Below the pieces are notes generated by a model. It saw nothing but the letters and a program-made list of their open reading frames with translations. It was not told the origin of the DNA and made no database searches. DNA of 64,000 nucleotides from Nocardioides sp. URHA0032 (GTDB taxonomy: Bacteria; Actinomycetota; Actinomycetes; Propionibacteriales; Nocardioidaceae): positions 124,001 through 188,000 of the forward strand of contig NZ_KK211161.1 of NCBI RefSeq assembly GCF_000620645.1, given 5' to 3'. Positions 50,489 to 59,041 of the stretch are shown here, one piece after another. The translations under genes were made by a program, and so were the position numbers. Within the stretch, counting starts at the first letter, position 1. Each line of letters begins with the position of its first letter.

Positions 50489-51355
50489 GTGCACCTGACC
50501 CGCACCGACGAGCTGGACGCCGAGGTCGACGCGCTCGCGGCGCGGTACGGCGGGCGGGTCGGCCTCGAGGCCGTGCTCGGCGACCTGGACCGGCGGCTCC
50601 GGCGTACCCTCGCGCCGGGCCTGGCCGTCCACCGCGCGTGGACGTGGGACCGCGCCGACCGCGACGACCCCGAGTGGTGGCCGCAGGGCATCTCGGTGAC
50701 CGGTCGGCAGGTCGCGGTGTCGTGGTACGCCAAGGCCGGCGGCGCGCGCGTGTCGTTCCTCGACGTCGGGGCGCTGCGCTACCGGCACGTCCAGCTGGTC
50801 CTCCCGACCGCTGACGGATGGACGCCGCTGCGCGTGCACGCCGGCGGGATCGCGTGGCACGGCACCCGGCTGTACGTCGCCGCCACGAAGTCGGGACTGT
50901 GGGTCTGCGACACCGCCGACGTCGTCCGGGGCCCCGACGGCTACCTGCTCCCCGTGCGGTCGCGCCTCAGGCCCTCCGAGCCGTTCCGCTTCTCCTTCGT
51001 GGGACACGACGGTGAGGGGCTCGTCCTCGGGGAGTACGACAGCGCCGGGGACCAGCGGCGCCTCGCGCGGGTCGGCCTCGACGGCGGCGAGGTGGAGATG
51101 GTGGTGGGCGGCGTCCAGCGCGCCCAGGGCGCGGTCCGCGTCGGCTTGGACTGGTACGTCACTGCCTCCCACGGCAAGCGACGACCCGGCTCGATCTGGA
51201 GCGGCCGTCCGGGAGCGCTCCGCGAGCACCGCTGGGCGGTCCCGATGGGCTGCGAGGACCTGGCCCACGACCCGCAGACCGACCTGCTGTGGACGGTCAC
51301 GGAGCACCCGCACCGGCGCTGGATCGTCGCCGTACGGCGCCGCCGGGTCGGCTGA
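50489..51355 (+). CDS. Hypothetical protein, propeller-like repeats
   Basis: 288 residues, no signal peptide. Strand-rich blocks repeat every ~45 residues: WWPQGISVTGRQVAVSWYAKAG, HAGGIAWHGTRLYVAATKSGLWVCD, SFVGHDGEGLVLGEYDSAGDQRRLARV, GGVQRAQGAVRVGLDWYVTASHG, CEDLAHDPQTDLLWTVTEHPHRRWIV. This is like a small beta-propeller reading out a bound state, but no family is recognised. GTG 50489 is 7 nt after TACCGT (50476-50481). Divergent from the Nudix gene. A strong terminator follows. Confidence 0.65.
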   Translation: MHLTRTDELDAEVDALAARYGGRVGLEAVLGDLDRRLRRTLAPGLAVHRAWTWDRADRDDPEWWPQGISVTGRQVAVSWYAKAGGARVSFLDVGALRYRHVQLVLPTADGWTPLRVHAGGIAWHGTRLYVAATKSGLWVCDTADVVRGPDGYLLPVRSRLRPSEPFRFSFVGHDGEGLVLGEYDSAGDQRRLARVGLDGGEVEMVVGGVQRAQGAVRVGLDWYVTASHGKRRPGSIWSGRPGALREHRWAVPMGCEDLAHDPQTDLLWTVTEHPHRRWIVAVRRRRVG

Positions 51356-51376
51356 AAGCGGTCCGGACAGGCAAAA

Positions 51377-51400
51377 AAGCGCCACCGTGAGGTGGCGCTT
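51377..51400. terminator. Hairpin terminator after the 50489 gene
   Basis: AAGCGCCACC-GTGA-GGTGGCGCTT: perfect 10-bp stem with a tetraloop, six A before it (51373-51378, U-tract in the other direction) and GCTTAC after. Probably works in both directions, for the plus-strand gene ending at 51355 and as a barrier to minus-strand read-through. Confidence 0.85.
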
Positions 51401-51429
51401 GCTTACCCGGGGTTGCGGATCGGATGCCC

Positions 51430-51596
51430 TAGGGTGAGACAGGCGGTCCGGACCATTCTCGCGCAGCGGCAAACAGAGAATGGCCCGGACCGCGTCTGTG
51501 TGTCCCGACTTGTTGCTTCAGTTGTGCTCGGGGGGTGCGGGAGCAGCGCCCCCGGGAGAGCTGGCTCCGGGACAGTCACTCATCTGTCCCGGAGCC
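51430..51596 (+). ncRNA. Candidate small RNA: -10 box plus two hairpins
   Basis: TAGGGT (51430-51435) lies 7 nt before an 18-bp arm pair, 51443-51460 with 51476-51493 (one mismatch, GCGGTCCGGACC... against ...GGCCCGGACCGC). A second hairpin, 51563-51575 with 51584-51596 (perfect 13 bp), ends it. The latter also suits termination of the minus-strand gene ending at 51618. No coding sign, so a ~150-nt RNA is a possibility, not shown. Confidence 0.4.
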
Positions 51597-51617
51597 CGCC
51601 CGTTGACGATCAGGTCG

Positions 51618-54125
51618 TCACTTGACCGAGTCGGACGCCTTGTCCTTCTTGGTCAGGCTCGTGCCGGTGATCTTGACCGTGTACTTGGTCGACTTCTTGT
51701 TGCCGTTCTTGTCCTTGACCGAGAACTTGGCGTTGCCGCTGCTGCCCAGGGTCTTGGTGGCAACCTTCTTGCCGCCCACCCAGAGGGTGGCGGTGGCGCC
51801 GGCCGCGTCGCTGATCGCGTTCGCCGTGACCTTGTCCTTCTGGCCCTTCGACGAGGCGATCACCTTGAGACCGGCGTCCTCCTTGACGACGACCGCACCC
51901 TCGACCGTGGTGGTCGCAGAGGACACGTTCGACGAGGCCGGCAGGCCCTTGGCGCTGTTCGCCGGGGACCAGGAGTAGAGCTGGTCGGCAGCAGCACCGA
52001 ACTGGTCGTTCAGGCCCTGGACCTTGATCGTCACGTCGCCCTCGGCGCCCGCGTCGACGCGGACGTTGAGGTGGAGCTGACCGTTGGCGTCGGTCATCGC
52101 GTCGCTGTCCTGGAACTGCGCCGGGCCCGTCACCTGGATGTTCAGGTCATAGACCGAGACGCCGGCAACGGGGTTGCCGAACGCGTCGGTGACAACCGCG
52201 GTGAACGGGATCTGCGTGGTGCCGTGGTCGACCGAAGCCGGGCCGCTGACGGTGACGTTGCGCGCCGTGTTCGAGTCGGTCTCGGCCGCGACGGTGAACT
52301 GCGCCGTCTCGGTGCGGCCGGCCGCGGTCGTGGTCACCGTGGTCAGACCGGACTTGGTGCCCACCAGCTTGTAACCGGTCACGTCCGTGTCGCCGGAAGC
52401 GAGGTTGACGGTGATCGACGACTTGCCGTCAGACAGGTCGTTCGAACCCGACGGCAGGATGAGCGCGCCGTTGTCGACCGAGATGGTGACGGTCGAGCCG
52501 TCCTCGGCACCGGTCACCGTGAGCGGGATCGAGTCGCTCGAGCCGTTGACCTTGGCGTCCGCCAGCGGAACGACCGAGTGCTCCGAGGGGTCGTAGGTCG
52601 GCGACTCCGTGCTGGTGCCGTCGATGTTGGTGGTGAAGTTCGCACCCATGCCGTCGGTCGTCCACTTGATCTGCGTGGAGCCCGTCGGGTCGGCGTCAGC
52701 CGGAAGGGTGAACTGGTCCGGCACGTAGCCGAAGCCGACCGTGTCCTCCTCGCCGTTGGTCGCCTTCGCGTCAGTGAACGTGAAGGTCGCCGAGCCGGTG
52801 CTGTCGACCGGCTTCGCCTGCTGAGGGTCACCGACATGGTTCGGGCCCGCGACGCGCTGGGCGCCGATGAAGCCCGACGTGACGGGGTTGTTGAACTGGT
52901 CGGTGACAGTGACCTTGACGTCGACCGAGCCCTTGAGCTTGCCGAAGTACGGGTCCTGCGCGGCGTCGATGAAGGTCGCCTCGGCACGCACGAAGTCGAG
53001 CGTCTGGCTGAACGAGCCACCGATGTTGATCGAATCGCCGTCCTGGACCGAGAGCGCGTCCGGGGTGATGGTGACCGAGCCGGCACCGTTGCTGTCGAGC
53101 ACGGTGGTGACGGTGGTGTCCGCCTCGCCGCCGAAGGTCACGCCGTTGCCGTGGACGTTGAGCGTGACGGTCGCGTTCCGGTCGGAGGTGTCGTCCGACT
53201 TGAAGTCGATGCGGACGCTCGACTGGTCGACGCGCACCAGGGTGACATTGGCGTTGCCGTCGGTGTCGTCCGGGTTGCCGAAGCCGTTCCAGCTGTCGGC
53301 GGCCGTGACGATGTCGACCTCGTCCGCCGTGATGCCGGCCGCGGCCGTCACGTTCAGGACCGCGGTGTCGGACTTGCCGTTGCCGGAGACGGTGATGGTC
53401 TGCGAACCCGTCGCGGTGCCGGTCGCCGTGAACACAGCGGTGCCGTCCGAGATCTCGGAGGCGTCGATCGCGTTGCCGTCGCCGTCCTTGCCGAAGGTGG
53501 CGTCGCCGTTGCTCGCGATAGTGAGCGTCTCGGCGTCAGTGAGCTGGGTGAGGTCGCCGTTGGCGTCCTTGATGGTGACGGTGTAGTCGCCGGTCGACTG
53601 GCCGGAGGCCGCGGACTGAGACGCGGGAGCCACGTCGATGGAGGCGACCTCGCCGGTCGTCTTGACCGAGGTCTGCGTGCGAGCCTCGGTCGCGTCGACG
53701 GTGCCCAGGTTGGCCTCGTCCTCGAAGATGACGAAGTCGGCGGTGTTGTCGCCACCCGGAGGCGTCGTCACCTTGACGTGGAGGGTGATCTGGTCGAGGC
53801 CGTCGTTCGGCGTGCTGTCGCCCGTAGCACCGGACGTGACGATGGTCGTCGTGCCGAAGATGTCGACGGTCTGGGTGCTGTTGTCCTCGTGGCCGACGAC
53901 CAGGTCGGTGCCCGCGAGCTGAAGCTTGGTCTGGTCCACGTTCTTGGTGTTGAGGACGATCGTGGCGCCTTCGCTGCCGCCGTTGCGGGTCGTGCTGGCC
54001 GACTGGACCTGGAGCACGTCGCCGGTAGCCGCGTTGGCCGAAGAGGCGAAGAACGGAAGGCCCGTTACCGCCAGAGCGGCGACGGCCGAACCGGCCAGTC
54101 CCCGCTTGATGCCGCTGCTGTTCAT
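51618..54125 (-). CDS. Large secreted Ig-like (Big-type) repeat surface protein
   Basis: 835 residues: Sec signal peptide (GLAGSAVAALAVTGLPFFASSANA, cleavage about residue 33), then at least six strand-rich Ig-like units with repeated patterns such as VTDxFxNPV (DQFNNPVTSGF, DAFGNPVAGV) and GTAVFTATGTATGSQTITV, as in bacterial Ig-like/invasin-type proteins. The C-terminus is Lys-rich (NKKSTKYTVKITGTSLTKKD). Rich in Asp, Thr, Ser; no Cys. No LPXTG or S-layer-homology motif. Start ATG 54125 with GGAAGG 10 bases upstream. Divergent from the HTH-helical repeat gene. Likely a cell-surface or S-layer-like protein (inference). Confidence 0.78.
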   Translation of the reverse strand: MNSSGIKRGLAGSAVAALAVTGLPFFASSANAATGDVLQVQSASTTRNGGSEGATIVLNTKNVDQTKLQLAGTDLVVGHEDNSTQTVDIFGTTTIVTSGATGDSTPNDGLDQITLHVKVTTPPGGDNTADFVIFEDEANLGTVDATEARTQTSVKTTGEVASIDVAPASQSAASGQSTGDYTVTIKDANGDLTQLTDAETLTIASNGDATFGKDGDGNAIDASEISDGTAVFTATGTATGSQTITVSGNGKSDTAVLNVTAAAGITADEVDIVTAADSWNGFGNPDDTDGNANVTLVRVDQSSVRIDFKSDDTSDRNATVTLNVHGNGVTFGGEADTTVTTVLDSNGAGSVTITPDALSVQDGDSINIGGSFSQTLDFVRAEATFIDAAQDPYFGKLKGSVDVKVTVTDQFNNPVTSGFIGAQRVAGPNHVGDPQQAKPVDSTGSATFTFTDAKATNGEEDTVGFGYVPDQFTLPADADPTGSTQIKWTTDGMGANFTTNIDGTSTESPTYDPSEHSVVPLADAKVNGSSDSIPLTVTGAEDGSTVTISVDNGALILPSGSNDLSDGKSSITVNLASGDTDVTGYKLVGTKSGLTTVTTTAAGRTETAQFTVAAETDSNTARNVTVSGPASVDHGTTQIPFTAVVTDAFGNPVAGVSVYDLNIQVTGPAQFQDSDAMTDANGQLHLNVRVDAGAEGDVTIKVQGLNDQFGAAADQLYSWSPANSAKGLPASSNVSSATTTVEGAVVVKEDAGLKVIASSKGQKDKVTANAISDAAGATATLWVGGKKVATKTLGSSGNAKFSVKDKNGNKKSTKYTVKITGTSLTKKDKASDSVK

Positions 54126-54235
54126 GCTGAAATTTCCTTCCGGAGTGAGTGAGCGGGGAAAATCCCCCAGCCCCTGTACATGAGGCCCGAGCCTCGTGTG
54201 TTCGGCACCCGTACGGATCCCGGCTGCCGAAGAGA

Positions 54236-54245
54236 AACCTAGGGT
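54236..54245. promoter_or_regulatory. Back-to-back -10 boxes between the Ig-like protein and HTH-repeat genes
   Basis: AACCTAGGGT: minus TAGGTT (54241-54236) and plus TAGGGT (54240-54245). Both genes would have leaders of about 100 nt. A TTGCAG/CTGCAA inverted repeat (54270-54275, 54289-54294) lies on the plus-strand leader side. Nothing else assigned in 54126-54352. Confidence 0.45.
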
Positions 54246-54352
54246 GTTGCCCGCGTCACGGAGTGGTTGTTGCAGCCCGCACCGAAACCTGCAATAAATG
54301 GACACCGGTGCCACATCCGTGGTTGGGAGGGGCGCCGTCGGATCGGGGGATC

Positions 54353-55957
54353 ATGTCAGTGGAGACCACCTCGCCGCCGTCACGGCGGCGCGGGCGCCCG
54401 CAACGCCTCCCGGAGGATCCGCACCCGCTGTCCAGCGGGATCGTGGGCTGCGACCAGCGCGTGGCGTGGCTCCTGACCGTCGCCCGCGTCCTGGGTCCCG
54501 ACCCCGACCTGGCCCGTCGTGACGGCTTCATCGCCGCGCTCAAGGAGCACGGCATCCCCGTGGACGCCTCGCGGGTCAGCCGGTGGGAGTCCGGGCTGCA
54601 GCCGCTGCCGAGCCGGGTCGCGGCGACGTACGAGGAGGTCCTCGGGCTCACCGAGGGGTCGCTCGTCGCGGTGGCCTCCGGGCTGCGGCGGTCGTTCGGG
54701 AGCGGGCCGACCCAGCGGGAGAACGTCGTCCGGGAGACCGAGATGTCCGACAGCGAGCTGAACCGGCTGATCGACATCAACGAGTCCGGCGCCGGGAACG
54801 GCGCGCAGTGGCTGCAGCTGGCCGACCACTTCAGCCGGTTCGACCGGGTCTTCCTGCGCGAGGCCGACTGGACCGCGCTGTGCCGGCGGCTCGTGACCGA
54901 GCTCGGGTCGGCCGTCGGCACCAGCTACGTACGCCGCTACGAGGCCGCCGCAGCGTTCATCCGGCACCCGAACGCGCGCCGCCACCTGATCATGGCCGTC
55001 GGGCAGTTCGTGACCGACCCGGACACCCAGGTCGTGTCACCGGTGCTGAACCTGCTCAGCGAGGTGCCGGACCCGGCCGCTGCTGCCCTGACGCTGCGGA
55101 TGCTGTCGGCGGACAGCGAGAACAAGTACCTCCGCCGGGCCGCGTCCTCCGTCGCCGCGACCAAGCTGGCCCGCGGGCACTTCGACGAGTCCGCCCTCCC
55201 CCGGCTCGAGTCGCACGTGCTCGGCGCGCTGCGCCGCGGCGAGTCGCTGGACGGCCGGCTGGACTCCTTCGACCTGGCCGTGCGACTCCCCGACGCGTCG
55301 TGGGAGCGGGTCACCGGCGGCCTGCGCACCCGGCGCGCACTCGCCCTGGTCGCCCAGGCCCGGTCGGGCGACGAGATGATCCCGGCGGCCCGGGCCGCAT
55401 CCGTGGTCGCGGACCTCGCACCCGCGGTGCAGGCCGACACGCCCCGGCACCAGGCGCAGGAGCCCGACCTGATGCTGCGGCGGCTGCTGCGCGAGGCACT
55501 GTTCCACTCCCACAAGCCGCGACGGCATCACGCGGCGCTGCTGATCGCGGCGACGCCGTACGCCCCCTCCGCCGCGCGGCACCTGCTCGAGCTCGCGGCC
55601 GACCCCAACGAGCTGCTCGCCGCCCGCGCCTGGACGGTCCTGATGCGCGTGGGCAACCACGACCTGCGCGACCAGGTCATGCAGCGCGCACTGGCGGACG
55701 AACGCCCCACGGTCCGATCCCGCGCGCTGGTGAACGTCGGCCTGGACGGCGGGCTCTCCGGCGAGCAGTGCACCGCCCTCGCGGACCGGTACGCCGAGTC
55801 ACGCTCGCTCGAGCGGCACGCGACGCTGTTCGCGCTCGGCATGGCCGGCGCTCCGCAGCTGGTCGAGCTCGCGAAGTCGGAGGACGCGGACACCGCGCGC
55901 GGCGCCGCGTGGTGGCTCGGCCAGGGACCGGCCATCCACGACGCCGACCTGAACTAA
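54353..55957 (+). CDS. HTH protein with helical-repeat domain, function unknown
   Basis: 534 residues. N-terminal ~25 residues are basic (RRRGRPQRLPED); residues ~26-115 form a helix-turn-helix-like region (WLLTVARVLGPDPDLARRDGFIAALKEHGIPVDASRVSRWESGLQPLPSRVAATYEEVLGL), close to XRE type. The rest (about 130-534) is a long alpha-helical HEAT/Armadillo-like array (e.g. TLRMLSADSENKYLRRAASSVAATKLARG, AARAWTVLMRVGNHDLRDQVMQRALADERPTVRSRALVNVGLDGG). No enzyme motif. A regulator sensing something through the repeats is plausible. Stop TAA overlaps the facing thioesterase stop (CTAA). ATG 54353. Confidence 0.75.
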   Translation: MSVETTSPPSRRRGRPQRLPEDPHPLSSGIVGCDQRVAWLLTVARVLGPDPDLARRDGFIAALKEHGIPVDASRVSRWESGLQPLPSRVAATYEEVLGLTEGSLVAVASGLRRSFGSGPTQRENVVRETEMSDSELNRLIDINESGAGNGAQWLQLADHFSRFDRVFLREADWTALCRRLVTELGSAVGTSYVRRYEAAAAFIRHPNARRHLIMAVGQFVTDPDTQVVSPVLNLLSEVPDPAAAALTLRMLSADSENKYLRRAASSVAATKLARGHFDESALPRLESHVLGALRRGESLDGRLDSFDLAVRLPDASWERVTGGLRTRRALALVAQARSGDEMIPAARAASVVADLAPAVQADTPRHQAQEPDLMLRRLLREALFHSHKPRRHHAALLIAATPYAPSAARHLLELAADPNELLAARAWTVLMRVGNHDLRDQVMQRALADERPTVRSRALVNVGLDGGLSGEQCTALADRYAESRSLERHATLFALGMAGAPQLVELAKSEDADTARGAAWWLGQGPAIHDADLN

Positions 55958-56769
55958 CGCTCCGACGAGCGCGGCTGCCGGGCCAGCTGCCGGCTCTGCG
56001 CGACCAGACGGCCGGCGGAGTCCCAGACCTCGCAGTCCTCCTCGAACATGCCGCCCGCCATGTTGCGGGTGGCGTGCCGGACCTTGAGCCACCCGGGGGC
56101 GGGCTTCGCGCGGACGTGCGCCGTGAGCTCCAGGGTCGGCGCCCACCCCATCATCCCGAGGTCGAAGGTGACCGGCGGCAGCGCGTCGACCACCATCAGC
56201 AGCGAGATCGGGTCGGGCTCGCGGCCGTCGACCAGCCGGAACCACGCGCTCAGCACGCCGGTGCCGCTCGGCTGGCCGACCGCCCAGCCGATGTGGTCGG
56301 GGTGGAAGCGCATGTCGAAGCGGTCCATGAGCGGCGCGATCGCGCGCACCTCCGGCGGCGCCATCGTGTTCGGCACGCACTGGTCCGGCGGCGGCATCGC
56401 TGGCTCCTCGGCCGTCGTCCGCACGTCGTCGCCCAGCCGGTCGAGGTCGCCGTACGTCGCGAGCGCGGTGATGCGGGTGTCGTCGCCCTGGCGCAGGTCG
56501 ACCGCCGCGGTCGCGACGCTGCCGCCCTCGCGGCGCACGTCCACGTGCACGGTGGCCTTGCCCGGGGCCGCCGCGGACAGGTAGTACGCCGAGACCGCGA
56601 GCGGGTCCGGCTTGCCCGGGAACGTGTGCCGGAGCGCGTTGCCGGCGACGGCCAGCAGGTAGCCGCCGTTGACGCCGCCGCCGACCACCCAGCCCTCGGC
56701 GAGGTCGGCGTCCCAGGTGGCGTCGTCACGGCGGCTGATCGCGACGTGCTCGTCGAACTCGTGCTTCAC
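55954..56769 (-). CDS. Acyl-CoA thioesterase II-like (TesB-type hotdog) protein
   Basis: 271 residues with two hotdog units: VVGGGVNGGYLLAVAGNALRHTFPGKPDPLAVSAYYLSAAAPGKATVHVDVRREGGSVATAAVDLRQGD and GVLSAWFRLVDGREPDPISLLMVVDALPPVTFDLGMMGWAPTLELTAHVRAKPAPGWLKVRHATRNMAGGMFEEDCEVWDSAGRLVAQSRQLA. This double hotdog layout is that of TesB/FcoT-like proteins in actinobacteria that cleave or bind acyl-CoA. GTG 56769 is 6 nt after TAGAGT (56781-56776). Confidence 0.82.
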   Translation of the reverse strand: MKHEFDEHVAISRRDDATWDADLAEGWVVGGGVNGGYLLAVAGNALRHTFPGKPDPLAVSAYYLSAAAPGKATVHVDVRREGGSVATAAVDLRQGDDTRITALATYGDLDRLGDDVRTTAEEPAMPPPDQCVPNTMAPPEVRAIAPLMDRFDMRFHPDHIGWAVGQPSGTGVLSAWFRLVDGREPDPISLLMVVDALPPVTFDLGMMGWAPTLELTAHVRAKPAPGWLKVRHATRNMAGGMFEEDCEVWDSAGRLVAQSRQLARQPRSSER

Positions 56770-56775
56770 GCGGCG

Positions 56776-56785
56776 ACTCTAGAGT
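56776..56785. promoter_or_regulatory. Back-to-back -10 boxes between thioesterase and DUF202 genes
   Basis: ACTCTAGAGT, a perfect palindrome: minus TAGAGT (56781-56776), 6 nt to GTG 56769; plus TAGAGT (56780-56785), 7 nt to ATG 56793. Both genes leaderless. Confidence 0.6.
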
Positions 56786-56792
56786 GACCGCC

Positions 56793-57146
56793 ATGACGGA
56801 CCGACGGCCCCGGTGGGTGTACGAGGCGGGCAGGGAGCCCGACCCTCGCTACAGCCTCGCCAACGAGCGGACCTTCCTCGCGTGGGTGCGCACGGCGCTC
56901 GCGATGATGGCCGGCGGCGTCGCGCTGCACGCGCTCGGCCTGCCGGACACCGACTGGGTGCGCGGGCTGCTCGCGGTGCTGCTCGTCGCGCTCGGCGGCG
57001 CGGTGACGCTGCTGGCCATGGTCCGCTGGGCGCGGGTCGAGCGCGCGATGCGGTCCCAGCAGCCGCTGCCGGCGTTCAGCCTCGGCTACCTGATGACCGC
57101 TGCGGTCGTCGTCGGCGCCGTCGTGCTCGCACTCGCCTTCCTGTGA
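56793..57146 (+). CDS. DUF202 (YidH-like) membrane protein
   Basis: 117 residues: the family signature YSLANERTFLAWVRTALAMMAGGVAL (about residues 20-45), then three membrane segments in all (about 33-50, 58-78, 97-116). Function of DUF202 proteins is unknown. ATG 56793 chosen because it lies 7 nt after TAGAGT; the in-frame GTG at 56784 would be inside the -10 box. Divergent from the thioesterase. Confidence 0.85.
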   Translation: MTDRRPRWVYEAGREPDPRYSLANERTFLAWVRTALAMMAGGVALHALGLPDTDWVRGLLAVLLVALGGAVTLLAMVRWARVERAMRSQQPLPAFSLGYLMTAAVVVGAVVLALAFL

Positions 57147-57233
57147 CGGCAACCGGATTCGGGTTCGCCGCGTCCGAGCACTAGGGTCGAGCGCTCCGCC
57201 TCGATCCCAGTCGTCTCGAAAGAGTTGCCCCAC

Positions 57234-58466
57234 ATGCGCCGCCGACCGACCCGGACGACCATCGCCACGGCGCTCGGCGTGCTCCTCGCCGGGCTCGGCG
57301 CCGGCCTTGCACCGCTCGCCACGGCGTCGGGCGACGGGACCGCCGGCATCCGGCAGGCGTCGGCGACGACGGCGTACCGCTTCGTGGCCGCGCCGGACAT
57401 CTTCAACCAGGACATCGGGGACGTGCGCGGGCAGGCCGGCTGGCAGCCCGGCGACCCGAACTCGTGGACCCCGCAGCTCGGCACCGCCGTCGACACGGTC
57501 CTCGACGAGATCGCCGGGCAGCACCCGCGGTCGCTGCTGGTCGCGGGCGACCTGGTCGAGGGCCACTGGGGCCGCGACGACATGGGGACGGGCATCTTCG
57601 GGCCGACCGGCACCGTCGCCGAGCGGGCCGCCAGCCTGCGCCGCGCCGGCGAGTTCTACCACGGCCAGAACGCGCAGAGGTTCGCCGCGCACGGCCTCGA
57701 CCTGTACCCCGCGGTCGGCGACCACGACCTCGGCGACAACCCGTGGGACGGCACGTCGGCGCGGCTGCGGTTCAAGCGCCACCACGCCGGCCTGTTCCGC
57801 TCGGTGTTCGCGCAGGCCTACGACACCGCCCGGTTCGCGAACCGCCCGTTCGGGACCCAGTGGCAGGACACGGCGTACGCCACCCAGCTCAGCCCGGACA
57901 TCCTCCTGGTCACCCTGGACGTCTTCCACGTGACCGGGAGCGGCGTACGCAACGAGGTCGTCGGTGGGCAGCTGGCGTGGCTGGAGGGCGTCCTCGCCGA
58001 CGCCCGCGATCGCGGCGTCCCGTGGGTGGTCGTGCAGGGCCACGTGCCCGTGCTGGAGCCGGTGCGGGTCCGCAACAGCTCCGGGCTGTCGCTCCTCGGC
58101 GGCGAGGACTCGCCGCTCTGGCGCACGCTGTCGCGGTACGGCGTCGACCTCTACCTGTGCGGCGAGGTGCACGACACCTCGATGCGGCAGGCGGGCGGGG
58201 TCACCCAGATCGCGACCGGGACACCGATCTACCTGCGACGGGCCAGCTACCTGACCGCCGACGTGTACGCCGACCGGATGGACCTCACCGTCCACGAGTT
58301 CGCGGGCGTACTGACGTCCGCGCACCCGATCTGGCAGGGCAGCAACCTCAAGACGCAGGGCGACCTCTCCTACCCGAGCGCCAGCAGCGTGGTCGCAACG
58401 ATGACGCTGACCGCCGCCGGGCAGGCGGTCGCGCCGACCGGCAAGCTGGCGCCGTACGCCGGCTGA
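57234..58466 (+). CDS. Secreted metallophosphatase-like protein
   Basis: 410 residues: signal peptide with twin Arg (MRRRPTRTTIATALGVLLAGLGAG...) followed by a calcineurin-like domain with metal motifs in order: APDIFN (variant D-x-H start), VAGDLVEG, VGDHDLGD (GNHD position), VVQGHVPV, GEVHDTS (GHxH position, here GEVH). Some ligands differ from the consensus, so metal binding is likely but activity uncertain. Start ATG 57234, which is the second Met of the open frame. The promoter TAGGGT at 57183-57188 would leave a ~45-nt leader. Confidence 0.72.
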   Translation: MRRRPTRTTIATALGVLLAGLGAGLAPLATASGDGTAGIRQASATTAYRFVAAPDIFNQDIGDVRGQAGWQPGDPNSWTPQLGTAVDTVLDEIAGQHPRSLLVAGDLVEGHWGRDDMGTGIFGPTGTVAERAASLRRAGEFYHGQNAQRFAAHGLDLYPAVGDHDLGDNPWDGTSARLRFKRHHAGLFRSVFAQAYDTARFANRPFGTQWQDTAYATQLSPDILLVTLDVFHVTGSGVRNEVVGGQLAWLEGVLADARDRGVPWVVVQGHVPVLEPVRVRNSSGLSLLGGEDSPLWRTLSRYGVDLYLCGEVHDTSMRQAGGVTQIATGTPIYLRRASYLTADVYADRMDLTVHEFAGVLTSAHPIWQGSNLKTQGDLSYPSASSVVATMTLTAAGQAVAPTGKLAPYAG

Positions 58467-58486
58467 CTGGTGTCACGCGGGCGACG

Positions 58487-59032
58487 TCAGGCCAGCGCCT
58501 GGGCCGCCCGGGCGAGGTCGTCCACACCCCGGGCCAGCTCGTCGGGACGATCGGTCGCCAGGTCGAGGTGGAAGCCGTAGAGGGCGGAGTCGACGAGGGT
58601 GACGAGCCGGGCGACCCGGCGGGGCGTGGCGCCGCTGCGGACGAAGTACTCCCGCAGCGTCTCCGCCCAGCGCTCGTTGCTGGCCCGGGCCTCGCTGAGG
58701 TACGGCTCGCTGCCGAACAGACCGGTGGCAGCCGCCTGGACGTACACGTCGAGGCAGCTGTCGAGCGGCTCCTCGCCGTACGCCACCCAGAGACGGTTGA
58801 CCGCCGACCGCACCGAGGGCGCCGCGGGCAGCGCCCGGACGCACCCCGTCGCGCGGTCGCTGGCCCGGGCGACGACGGCGGAGACGAGCGCGTCCCGGCT
58901 GCCGAAGTGGTAGATCAGCATCCGGTCGCTGGTGCCGATCGCGGCTGCGAGCGGGCGGAGCGTGAGGCCGATCAGCCCCTGCGCGAGGACGTGGTCGGTG
59001 ACCTGGTCCAGCAGCTCCTCACGACGGCCCAT
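58487..59032 (-). CDS. TetR-family transcription regulator
   Basis: 181 residues: N-terminal TetR helix-turn-helix (ELLDQVTDHVLAQGLIGLTLRPLAAAIGTSDRMLIYHFGSRDALVSAVV) and a helical ligand-binding C-terminal domain (LDVYVQAAATGLFGSEPYLSEARASNERWAETLREYF). Start ATG 59032. It lies divergent to the SMR transporter gene, with two operator-like inverted repeats between them, so it most likely represses both its own gene and the transporter, as QacR-type regulators do. Confidence 0.88.
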   Translation of the reverse strand: MGRREELLDQVTDHVLAQGLIGLTLRPLAAAIGTSDRMLIYHFGSRDALVSAVVARASDRATGCVRALPAAPSVRSAVNRLWVAYGEEPLDSCLDVYVQAAATGLFGSEPYLSEARASNERWAETLREYFVRSGATPRRVARLVTLVDSALYGFHLDLATDRPDELARGVDDLARAAQALA

Positions 59033-59041
59033 GCCGACAGC

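Noticed and set aside
51480..54152. Long open frame antisense to the Ig-like surface protein
   Set aside because: Low-complexity Val/Arg/Gly/Asp composition, no ribosome site or domain; the minus strand has a signal peptide and Ig-like repeats.
54126..54352. c-di-AMP (ydaO) or other riboswitch before the surface protein
   Set aside because: The leader is long enough (about 100 nt) but the conserved core blocks of ydaO or cobalamin elements were not found.
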